A stretch of 64,000 nucleotides of DNA, taken from NCBI GenBank assembly GCA_963843595.1, contig CAWJLG010000012.1, positions 186,001 to 250,000 of the forward strand. Direction: 5' to 3'. Below, piece by piece: positions 15,712 through 25,561 of this stretch (positions are counted from its first letter, which is position 1; the number at the start of each line of letters is the position of its first letter). The translations under genes were made by a program, and so were the position numbers. The notes beneath the pieces were generated by a model that worked only from the letters and a program-made list of their open reading frames with translations, did no database searches and was not told where the DNA came from. The stretch is from CAIWHR01 sp963843595 (lineage in GTDB: Bacteria > Pseudomonadota > Gammaproteobacteria > Burkholderiales > Casimicrobiaceae).

Positions 15712-18700
15712 AGCTGTATGTATTCAGCCCCCCGTCCAGCCCAATCGGATCGCTCTGCGAGTACCGGCCGATTACCGGATCGTAATCCCGGTAGTAGTTA
15801 TAGTGCAGTCCAGACTCCGCATCGTAGTACTGCCCCGGGAATCGCAAATTGAACACGAAACCGCCGAGCGCACCTGGATTTTCGTTTGGCGCTCCGGCAC
15901 CGAACGTGTCGATCTTCCATTCCCAGACAATCTGATTCGCCTGATTCGTGATCACCCGTGGTGAATTCAGATGATCGGTGTAGATGAAATAGACGTCGAT
16001 CCCGCCCCCGGGCTTCGGCCGAACGGTGGCAACCGGAGTGTCCGCGAGATAGAGCAGCTCCTCGCGCATCGCGCCGGTGGCGTCGTACTCTCCGATCAGG
16101 CGTCCCTGTTCGTCGTACACATAGTAATTCGTGCCGGTCGTTACCGATGGGCCCGTCTTCGCCACGCGCTGGCCCATCCCGTTGATCTGGTACGAGTAAC
16201 CCGTACCCAGGCCTTGCAATCGACCCTGTCCGTCGTAGTCGAACGTCAGGCTCCCGTTTCCGGTCGTGTTGCCGGCGCCATCGTAGGCAAAGGTCTTCGT
16301 CACGGCACCTGACAGCGACTGCAGTCGATTCGATCCCGCAAGGTATGCATACGTGCTCGCTGCCCCGTTGCGAACCTCCTGCCTGCGGTTGCCGTTCGCG
16401 TCATAGGTGTATGTGAGCGACTCAGGTAGTGGGAGGGGCAGCGATGCCGAGGTCAGGCGATCGAGCGCGTCGTAGCCGAAACTCCAGCTATCGTCGGGAT
16501 ACGCCGCCGTGTCGGGACCCAGCGTCACCGAAGCAATGCGCCCATCCTGGTCGAAGGATCGGCGGTAGGCCTGGCCGTTGCTCCAGGTCCAACCCTGTAC
16601 GGCCCCGAAGGGCTGGTAGGTCGCACTTCCCAATACCGATTGCCCGGCAAGCGTGAGTCCGGCGACGCGTCCCTGCGCATCGTACTGGTAGGCCATGGCT
16701 CGCCCCGAGGGATAGGTCATACCCGCCACGCGGCCGCTTGCGTACTGATACGACACCGTGAGCGTCCTTGCGGCAGCGCCAGCGCCGATCGTCTGTGTTC
16801 GGGCAAGAACACGGCCCCAGGCGTCGTAGGTGTAGGTCGTTGCGCCCGATGGATCGATCATCCGGGTCAGCCGCCCCTTGGCGAAGGCACCGCCACTGGC
16901 GGTGTTGTCGTACTCGAACGCAATGCTCCCGCCGCTGAACGATGCCGTCGTCTGACGGCCGAGCGAATCGTAGGCGTACGCGGTAGTAAGGCCGCGGGCG
17001 TCCGTCGATGTCGTCACGTTGCCGCTCGCGTCCGTGCCAAAGGTCGTCACCCCGGTGTCCGGGCTGGTGAGCTGTGCCAGGTCGCCGAGCCCGTCATAGG
17101 TGTAGGTCGTCGTTGCGCCGATCGGATCCTTGACCGACACGAGACGATCCCGAGCATCGTAGCCATAGTTGACGACGCCATTGGCGGGGTCGGTCGACGT
17201 CAGCTGGCGGTTCAAGGCGTCGTAGGTCCGCGCCGTCACGCGCCCGAGTGGGTCGGTCATCGTCCTCAGATTGCCGTTGCCGTCGTACGCAAACGTGGAC
17301 AGCTGATCCGCCGCTCCGACATCGCTGAACAGCCGGTTGAGAGCGTCGTACGTTCTCCGCCGCGTCCTGACCAACACGTCGTCGGGATCGTACACGTCTT
17401 CCTTGATGCGGTTGCCCATCGCGTCGAGCGCAAACTGGACGACATTGCCCTGACCGTCGGAAACTTCGGTGAGGCGCCGGGCGCTGTCGTATTGGTATCG
17501 CGTAAGACTTCCGTCCGGATAGTGCAATCTTGACCAGCAGCCCCCGGCTGTCGTAGTCGAAGGTGGTCGTCTCGGCGGCGGGGCTGCCGACGTTCGTGAC
17601 TCGGGTGCTCAGACGGCCCCGAAGGTCATACGTCATCCCCGTCACGACGCCGTTGGGATCGGTGATCCTGGCTGGCTGGCCGTCAACATCGTAGGCTTCG
17701 AACGCCGTGACGTGGCCCAACGCATTGGTGATGGTCCTGGCGTTGCCACGGCACGCTTCGCACGGATCGGGCGCGCCGTAGTATGCGAACGTGGTGATAT
17801 CGGTCACGTCCGTGCGCGGACCGTCGGCCGTCAGCAGTTGACCGAGCGCGTTGTACGAATACGTCCAGCGTCGCGTCTCGGAACCCGCCGTGATCGTCTT
17901 CTGCAGCAGGTTGCCTTGCGCGTCGTAGGCGAAATCGGTGACCTCGCTGATCCCGGGCAGTCCCGACGGTGCGGTTATCCGGGTCGGCAGCCGATAGACC
18001 GGATGCCACTGCGTCGCGATCGTGCGCGCGATCGACGTTCCGTAGGCTTCCGTCCGCGACGTTTCGAGGTTGCGCGCGACGTCGTAGGTATAGATCGTCT
18101 GGTTGCCGTTGAAGTCCTTGTGGCTCGCGACATTGCCGCTTGCGTCATAGGTGTAGGTGGCGTTGCCGCCGCTGCAGTTCGGGCAGGGGCGCGAGACCTG
18201 CGTGACGCGCAGCACGCCACCGATGGCCTTGTAGGAATAGATGTATCGCGTCCCGAAACCGTCGACGACGGTCGTCCCTCCGCTGTTGCTGGCGGGGTCG
18301 AAATTGCCGAAATAGAGATTGACGGTTTCCGCGCCGCCCGCGCGCTGTGACGAGGTGGCGCGTCCTGCGGAATCGTAGGTCCAGCTGGCGAATCGCTGGC
18401 CGCTCTCGTCGGTGATGCCCGTCAAGCCGTGACGCCAGTTCGGATCCTCGTAATGGTAGGTGCGCACCACCTTATCCGGATACGTGACCGTGACCAATCG
18501 GCCGTCCGCGTCATAGCCATACGACCAGACGCGATTGCCGGGCGCGACGAAACCGCCGAGTTCGCCGTTTGCATCATAGACGAAGCTTATCGTGCCTCCG
18601 AACGAATCAGTCACCGTGGAGAGCCGGTCATCGGCGCCGTAGGTGAGGGTGTACGTCAGCCCGGTTCGCGAAGTCATCGACTGCAGCCGGCCCGCCCCGT

Positions 18701-19704
18701 CGTAGAGCTCGACATCCTTTTCCTCGGTGGTCAGCCTCCAGGCGGCGGCGCCCGACGACATGCGCTCGAGCGTCGCCGACGCGCCGCCCTTGAGGTTGTG
18801 CATTTCCCTGCCCGAGGGCAGGAATGACAGCACCGTCCCTTCCGGGCGTTGGGCATAGGCCATGACGGTGGTGTTGACCGGCGGCACGAGAAGGCGGCGG
18901 TCCCAGTTGTTTCGCCAGACGTCGTTCGACCGTACCGGTGCGGCCTCGAAACGGAAGAAGCCGGCGCTGTTGTAGTAGCGTTCGAGCGCGAGCCCGCCAG
19001 GCCTGCGCGACCGGTAGTCGACCTCGTCCTGCATCTTGCAGCCGTCGAGCAGGTTGACGGGGTTGCCGATCTTCCTGCATTCCACCGGAAGCTTCCAGCA
19101 TTCGATGTCGCCGTTTGCCCTGGTTCGCTGGTTGTACCCCATCGGGCACTTCAGCTTGCGCCACTTCCCGGCGTGAACCGTTTCCGTCCAGGACGCGTCG
19201 CAACCCGTGGAACTCGGCGCAAGCCCCGCGAAATTGAGTGTCCGGAAATCGCGGATCAGCTTGCCATTCTGGTAGAGCGGACCGCCGGTCCAGCACAGGA
19301 TGTTGCTGGGAATCGTCTGTCCCCAGCCGGCATCGGCCCAACCTATCTGACAGGCGTTGTGGACCCTGACTTCGAAAGCGCGCGATACCGGGACGATGTC
19401 CGGATCGAAGAGCGGCTGTATGTTCTTGCACAGACCGTCCGCTCCCCAGGTGCCGCCGCGTGCCTCGCACCATGCGCGGCTGCGCGAGAGGTAGGGTCCA
19501 TGCATGTCGCAAAGGTTGTATCCCCACATCTCGCTGTCGTAGTCGGAATCCAGCGAAAGTGGGAGCGATCTCCGGCTCGACGCAGAGGGCAGGTCCGCCG
19601 TCTCGAATGCAGCGCGTATCGACGGCCTGCGCAAGCGCCCCGGTGGCGATGCCGCCCGCCACCAGCATCGCGCACAGAGCCAGGCCAGGCATTCGCATCA
19701 TCAT
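15704..19704 (-). CDS. Exported Rhs/YD-repeat protein, apparently frameshifted
   Basis: About 1,330 residues of Rhs polypeptide. The best start is ATG 19704, with GAGGAG five bases upstream and a Sec signal (LALCAMLVAGGIATGALAQA). A one-base break near 19560 leads to the Cys-rich N-terminal domain (MWGYNLCDMHGPYLS, CEARGGTWG), then the DUF6531-like entry GNPVNLLDGCK, many YD repeats (YTYDASGNV, FAYDAQGNL, TYDALNRL) and the Rhs-associated core with YTDHLNSPRVITN, PGQYYDAESGLHYNYYRDYDPVIGRY and SDPIGLDGG. A second one-base break lies at 17528, a third at the toxin junction. No in-frame stop codon is seen in the repaired reading. There is no PAAR or VgrG part, so this is a Sec-exported, not type VI-linked, Rhs. 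Such cages encase a C-terminal toxin, here PLA2-like. Confidence 0.85.
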
Positions 19705-19736
19705 CACGGCTCCTCGTTCTCGCATCACACGGACGT

Positions 19737-22700
19737 TCAGCGCGTCGACAGGGAAATCGACGCACTCATGCCCGCCGACTGCGGCGGATCGATAAACACC
19801 GCGTAGGGCCCTGCCACCGGCAGGGCCGGCAGGTCGTAGCCACCCGTGCTCCCGTTCGCGATCTGTGTCGAGACGAGCGTCGAGCCGTCTGGCTTGTATA
19901 CGTAAGCGAGCGCGTTCGTGATCGATCCCGTGATTGCGACGCCCGACCACTTGAGCCGCAGCAGTTGCCCCGCGACGCCGGCGACGGTCAGGCGTGCATT
20001 TCGACCCGTGCGAAGATCGATCGGCACGCTCGCTCCGCCGGCGACCAGCGTGCCGGACAGATCCGTCGATAGCGTGGCCGCCAGGTTGCCGGTCGCGCCC
20101 GTGATGGATTGCACGATCGCGCTGTAGCTGCCCGTGAGGGCAACGTTCGACAGGTTCGCCCCGCATCCGCCGGTGGCGTAGCAGCTCGTCGATGCCAGCG
20201 AAGCGCCGGTGGGCCCGTAGATCTGAAGTGCCTGCGCGGCGCCCGCGCGGGTTCGTCGTGATTCCAGACAGCCCGAAGCCGAAGCTCTGGCCCGCGATAG
20301 CCTGGAACACGAAGCGGACGCTGTCGCCCGGGTTCGCGATCGTCGCCGCCACGGCGACGCCGTCGACGGCAAGCGGAATGCCGCCGTGGCGCGTGACCGA
20401 GACGTTTGCGGTGAACTGCGCCGTCGGATCGACGACCACCTGGTACACACCGGTCGCGGGCAGCGAAGCCGAGTAGATCCGGCCGCTTACCGTCGCCGAC
20501 GATGCACTGACGAGCGACGTGCCATCCGGTTTGATCAGGCTGAAGTAGACGAACTTGCCTGTCGGCACAGTGGCGATCTGCGAGAAGCCCAGCGACACCG
20601 TCTCCCCTGCATTTGCGCTGAACGTAAGGCGGCCGTTCTGTCCCGGTCGCGACAGCGCGAGCTGCACCGGCGCATCGGGCGCCAGATTGCCGGCAATGTC
20701 CGTCGACAGCGTCATTCCGAAAGTGCCCGTCCTCCCTGATGCGGGCTGGACGACAATGCTGTAGGTGCCGGCAACAGGCAATCTCGTCAGATTTGCGCCG
20801 CACCCTCCGTTGGACTGATAGCAACCGACCGTCGTCAAAGACGTTCCGTCCGGCCTGTACACGAAAACCGCGGCGTCACCGGCCGGAGAAAGCGCGAGGC
20901 TGCTCACGCCAAGGCCAATGTTCTGCCCCGCCGTGCCGGCAAACGTGAACCGTGAGCTTCCTCCGGCGACGCCGACCGTCGCATCGATCGTCGCCCCGTC
21001 CACGGCGAGGCTTCGCCCCGGATCGAGCAGCACTTCCATCGTCGCCGTCGCGGCGCCCTTCGCCGCCGGCTCCGGTTCGAGAAATACGGTGTAGTTACCC
21101 GTTGTCGGAAGGGCCGCCGGCACCATCGTCGCCCCGGAACCCGTGATGTGGAGGTACGCGTGCGTCGTTCCGTCCGGCCGATAAAGCACGGCGAGGATGC
21201 CTTGATTCACAGGAGACGTTGCGATCCCCCGGACCTGAACGGCGACGACCGTTCCCGCCGTCCCTGCGAACGTGAGCCGTGCGTTCTGACCGGGACGTCC
21301 GAGGACGAGACTCGCGGGCGTTCCCGCGCCCACGGTGCCGGCCGAATCGCGCGAGAGCCACAGCTGCAGGGTGCCGGTCGCTCCGTTTGCAGGCTGGACG
21401 ATCACGCTGTACGTTCCGCTCACGGGCAGATTGGCGAGATTCGAGGCACACCGGGTTCCGTCGACGCTGCAGCTGCCGGTCGTGAGCAGCGTGGCGTCCG
21501 GCTTGTATACGGAGAAATTCACGCTGCCGGTGGACGCAGCGTCCAGCGCCAACGCGGAGATTCCCAATCCGAGGTTCTCTCCGGCCACGCCCGCAAATAC
21601 GAGCCGCGCACCGTCCCCCGCATTGGCGATCGCCAAAGGAAGCGAGGCGCCGTCGATCGAGAGCGCAATGCCGGACAACAGCGCGACCTTGAAATCGGCG
21701 CGGGTCGTCGTGGCAGCAGGGGTGAAAACGGACGCGTAGGTTCCCGTCGTCGAAAACGGCGGCAGCTGCGTCGTCGTGCCCGACCCCGTCGCATTGCCGC
21801 TACGAAACGTCGATCCGGTCGGCATCGCGATCGAGTAGGTCAAGGTCTGCGCCGTCGGCTCAGTTGTCATCCCCGACACCATCACCGCCTTCTGGTCGCC
21901 CGCCGTTCCGGCGATCAACGCGCGCACGGATTGCCCGGGACCGGTAGCCAGCGCCAGCGGGGTTCCGTCCGCGGGGACGGTTCGGTTGGTCTCCAGCCGG
22001 GCGTCGAGCGAAACCGTCGCGAGGCCCGGACTCAGCAGCACCATGTACGTTCCGGCAACCGGCAGCTGCGGAAGGTGGATCGACAGCGCACCGGCCGAGA
22101 TCGTGCCGACGCCGAGCTGGGTGTTGTCCGGCTTGTAGATCGTGTAGGAGACCGCCCGCCCCGCCGGATTGACGGCATAGCGGCTCAATTGAAGGCTGAG
22201 CCAGTCACCAGCCGCTCCATCGAAGAGCAGCGCAGCATGCTTGGTCGAGGCGAATATGCCGATTGTCTGCGCGGCACCATTCGCGGCGAGGCGGGCGCTC
22301 GCAACGATGTCCGCGGCCGCGATCGACACGGGAGCAACGATGAAATCGGTCGCGCTGACCGCGGTCCCCGCGCGAGTGGTAACGCGGATCCTTCCCGAGC
22401 CCGTTGCGGCCGGCACGGCAAACGAAAGTTGTGTCGTGGAGATCGCCGACGGCGCCGCCGCGTTCTGATTGAGCTTGAGTGTGGTTGCACCAATGGCCGG
22501 ATCGAAGCCGGTCCCCGCCACCGTCACGCCAGTTCCCGCGGCTCCCGCGGGCGGCGCGAAAGCGGAAATCGTCGGCGCGCCTGAGGCGGTGACGGTGAAC
22601 TCCTGCTCGCTGGTGGCAATCGACCCCGCCACGGTCACCTTGATCCGGCCGGTGCTCGCTCCCGCGGGCACGGTCACGACGAGCGAGGTCGAAGTCGCTG

Positions 22701-23054
22701 CGCCGACGCTCGTCGCAGTGCCGTTGATCGTGACGAGGTTGCTCGACGGCGTCGGCTCAAAGCCGCTGCCCGTGATCGTGACGATCGTTCCGACCGGACC
22801 CGACGCCGGGAAGAACGCGGCGATCGTCGCCGCGCCGCCGCGACCCGTTGCATCCGAACGACGTTGCCGGCAGCATCGTAGGCATACTGAAGGACGTTCG
22901 ACGCGCCCGACGCATGCGGGGCGACCAGTGCGACCACGACGAGCGACAGCAGGCCGACAACGTGCCGGCCGAACCGGATCCGAGCCGAATCGTTCGGCCG
23001 CACCGGACGCCACCGCGCGATGGCGGACGTCAACCTCGATCGAATGAAGCCCAA
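19737..23054 (-). CDS. Exported IPT/TIG and tandem PPC-like beta-sandwich protein, Rhs partner, apparently frameshifted
   Basis: The start is probably TTG 23054, because GGGAGGAG lies seven bases before it. A signal segment (VVGLLSLVVVALVAPHASG) is followed by a single YD-like motif (QYAYDAAGNVVRM). After a frame break near 22845 come two IPT/TIG immunoglobulin-like domains (FFPASGPVGTIVTITGSGF and APPAGAAGTGVTVAGTGF) and eight tandem repeats of about 105-110 residues. Each repeat has a pattern such as RLTFAGTAG, then YRPDG and LPVAGTYSIVVQP, resembling pre-peptidase C-terminal beta-sandwiches. A second break at about 20244-20251 is repaired by removing one base. It ends 32 bases before the Rhs start, so the two form an operon. 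Likely a surface or secreted adhesin-like partner; function inferred. Confidence 0.75.
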
Positions 23055-23623
23055 GGTCTGCTCCTCCCTGCGGAAGCTGCCGAAGCGCGCGGCATGCGCC
23101 TCGAGACGCTCCCCCTTCCCGCAAAACCGGTTCGCGTGGTGGTCGGCGATGTGATGCCGATCGGCCTTCGAGCGCGAACAACGGCGATGACGGCGCGATC
23201 ACGCGTCGATCGGCGTGCTTCGCGTCATTGCACGGCTGCGTTCGTGCAATCGTTTTCATCATGCGCATCGCGTTTCGCGAAGCGCAATACGACTACGACT
23301 TATGGATGAGGGAAAACGGCCTGTATGAATTGACAGGTCGGCTCGCACGTGGCGAACGATGCCCCGAGCGCGCGCCGTTGCGGCGCGGGCGCCGAAGGCG
23401 ACGCTGATCGCGGTCGCGAGCCGGAGCGTGCGTTCCAGCCATGGCAGGCCGCATCCCCCCAACTTCCGGCTCGGCCGCAACCGTGCCCGGAATAGGCAAG
23501 GACTGTTTCAGTGAGCGGCGGCGACGCCGCCGCCGAATTGCATTGCGGCGACCGGGGGGCGCTCGTCGCCGCAACTTCAACCAGCAGCTTCGAACCGCTG
23601 CCGCGGCCGGTCGAACCGACTTG
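23055..23623. other. Intergenic region upstream of the Rhs operon, no gene seen
   Basis: About 570 bases between the Rhs-operon start and the stop of the IMPase-like gene. Open frames here look like random GC-rich frames without domains. A locally AT-richer patch around 23270-23340 is the most likely promoter area for the Rhs operon, but no convincing hexamer pair was found. Confidence 0.4.
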
Positions 23624-24478
23624 CTATCCGCGCCGATGCCGGCCGGGCGACACCGTTTCGGGAAGCGCGTCCTCGACGTACGACGCCATCCACGAGCCGT
23701 TGATCTCGTTGAGGGCACGGGCAATGCCCGTCGCACAGCCCACGGAGGGCAGGTCGGCGCGAATGCCCCCGGCAGCGGGAACGTGGGACGCGTATCCGCC
23801 CGCTTCATCGACGAGCAAGAGCCCCGCCATCAGGTCCAGCGGGTCGAGGTGCAGCCCGACGAATCCATCGAAGCGCCCGGCCGCGACGTGCGCGAGCTCG
23901 AGCACCGGCGCGCCCATGATGCGCGCCGAGGCGCCGGCGTCGATGAGCTCGTGGCGCACGGCCAGGCACGCCGGATCCGGCTGCCACTCGTCGAGCCCGA
24001 CGCAGATCAGCGCACGATCGAGCGCCGCGCAGGTCGCGATCTCGAGACGCGACTCGTTGCCGGCATGCTCGCACCATGCGCCCAGGCCGCGGCGGGCATG
24101 AAAGAGTTCGTCGCGCTCCGGATCGAAGACGACGCCCACCTCGCAGCGGCCCTGCTCCGCGTACGCGATCGAAACACCGTAATAAGGGACGCCGCGGAGA
24201 AAATTCAATGTGCCGCTGATTGCTTCCACGACCCACACGCGGTCGCCGCCTTCCGCCCGAAAGTCACGGCGCTCGGCAACGAACGCATCGCCGGGGAACG
24301 CCGCGGCAAGTTTGGAGGTGACGAGGGCGGCAATCGCGCGATCGCCGTGGGTCACCGAGTGCTGCGCAGTCTTGCGCTCGATGACCAGGGAGTGATGGTT
24401 GACGAACAGCTCGTGCGCGAGCTCGCCCGCGCGGCGGGCGAGATGCTTCGCGGCCATGTAGCGTGCACTGATGGGCAT
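23624..24478 (-). CDS. Inositol monophosphatase-like protein with altered active site
   Basis: A 284-residue protein of the IMPase/SuhB superfamily by overall layout: ATG 24478, SVTHGDRAIAALV (family VT-x-x-D helix), FVAERRD where the metal-binding Glu pair should be, VWVVEAISGTLNF at the position of the WVVDPIDGTTNF motif, and DPLDLMAGLLLVDEAGGY for the C-terminal WD-x-A-A-G motif. In motif A both metal-binding Asp residues have changed (DPID to EAIS), while GT-NF is kept. A normal phosphatase reaction is therefore doubtful. The frame is intact and full-length, so a non-catalytic role or changed chemistry is more likely than decay. Confidence 0.75.
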   Translation of the reverse strand: MPISARYMAAKHLARRAGELAHELFVNHHSLVIERKTAQHSVTHGDRAIAALVTSKLAAAFPGDAFVAERRDFRAEGGDRVWVVEAISGTLNFLRGVPYYGVSIAYAEQGRCEVGVVFDPERDELFHARRGLGAWCEHAGNESRLEIATCAALDRALICVGLDEWQPDPACLAVRHELIDAGASARIMGAPVLELAHVAAGRFDGFVGLHLDPLDLMAGLLLVDEAGGYASHVPAAGGIRADLPSVGCATGIARALNEINGSWMASYVEDALPETVSPGRHRRG

Positions 24479-24955
24479 GCCTCACCTCTTCCGCAGGACG
24501 GACCATCGATCCGGACCTCGGTGGCTCCGGGGCCGACGCTCGCGCGCCGATCAAATCACCCGGCATGGCCATGATCCGCACGGCGATCGCACCCGGGTGT
24601 CGCGCGGCGCGCGTCCGGCGCGCCGGCGAGAGCGTCGCCGGGGCTCTACACGGGAAGGCAAAGCCCTCGCTGCCGCATTTCCTGTGCGGGTCGCCGCCGA
24701 CGACACAAGGATTCTGACCGCATGTCACGGGCATCGTTCAGCGATCGAGCGGCGATCCAAGAGCGCGCTCGCCTCCCAACGTGCCCGTGTCGCGGGCGAT
24801 CGCGCCGACAAACGACGTCGGCGACGGAGAGGGCCGTTCGCATCACGCGTTTGCAAGTGTCAGCATTGGAGTGCACCGGCTCGGCGTCGGTTCACTGCGT
24901 GCCGCAGCGCGGTCGAGGAGATCCGGCGCAGATACCCGCGTGGCGCCCTGGAACG
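24479..24955. other. Intergenic stretch without recognisable gene
   Basis: Nearly 480 bases between two minus-strand genes. Open frames on both strands are Arg-rich and featureless. No tRNA cloverleaf, repeat array or terminator with a T-tract was recognised. Confidence 0.4.
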
Positions 24956-25492
24956 CTATTTCATCCGCGACGGCAGCTTGATCGTGCGTCCGGCCACCAT
25001 GAACGCCCCGCGACCGCGATGGTGAATCGTGCGCGGGTCCTTGATCACCGGATCGACCCAAGCCTTGACCACCTCGAGGACGAAAAAGCAGTACCGGGTC
25101 ACCATCCGCGTGTCGGCGACGACGCATTCGAGGCTGGCGTAGCACTCGTCGATCAACGGGGCGTTGACGCGCGAGGCCGGCCGCGGCGTCAGGCCGAAGG
25201 CGGCGAACTTGTCGAGCTTCGCGCCGGACGTGTTGCCGCAGGCGACGACCTGCGACGCGAGTTTCGCCGTCGGGATGTTGATCGCGCATTCCCGCGTCGA
25301 CCGCAGGTTGGCAAACGAATGATTCCGGTTGCTGACGACGCAGCCGACCTGCGGCGGCTCGAACTCCAGCATCGTGTGCCACGACATCGCCATGACGTCG
25401 GCGCGACCGGCGCGTGTCGTCGTGAGCAGCACGACCGGACCCGGCTCGAGGAGGCCGTAGACCTTCGCCAGCGGAAACGTCTTCTTGGTCAT
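24956..25492 (-). CDS. Flavin reductase-like FMN-binding protein
   Basis: A 178-residue split-barrel flavoprotein starting at ATG 25492 (MTKKTFPLAKVYGLLEPGPVVLLTT). The flavin-reductase-like pattern is visible as MSWHTMLEFEPPQVGCVVS, NHSFANLRSTRECAINIP and a C-terminal segment with KVVKAWVD-type strands. Proteins of this group bind FMN and often reduce it with NAD(P)H for a partner monooxygenase; no partner is adjacent here. The ribosome site is weak (GGGAG about 13 bases upstream). Confidence 0.8.
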   Translation of the reverse strand: MTKKTFPLAKVYGLLEPGPVVLLTTTRAGRADVMAMSWHTMLEFEPPQVGCVVSNRNHSFANLRSTRECAINIPTAKLASQVVACGNTSGAKLDKFAAFGLTPRPASRVNAPLIDECYASLECVVADTRMVTRYCFFVLEVVKAWVDPVIKDPRTIHHRGRGAFMVAGRTIKLPSRMK

Positions 25493-25561
25493 CGTGGAGG
25501 TCGCTCCCGTGCGGCGTCGGGGCCCGGCAGATCGCGGCGCCCCGCGCCGCGGCATTGGTTC

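Noticed and set aside
15704..15725. Programmed -1 frameshift joining Rhs and PLA2
   Set aside because: No X-XXY-YYZ slippery heptamer or downstream stem was found; an indel or reinitiation is simpler.
18628..23268. A 1,546-codon minus-strand frame apparently one giant protein
   Set aside because: Only its 20.25-22.85 kb part is real coding sense; the ends are other frames of the Rhs gene and the upstream region, bridged by the frame breaks.
24471..25025. Plus-strand 184-codon frame between the IMPase-like and flavin reductase-like genes
   Set aside because: Arg-rich, no domain, overlaps the ends of real genes on the other strand.
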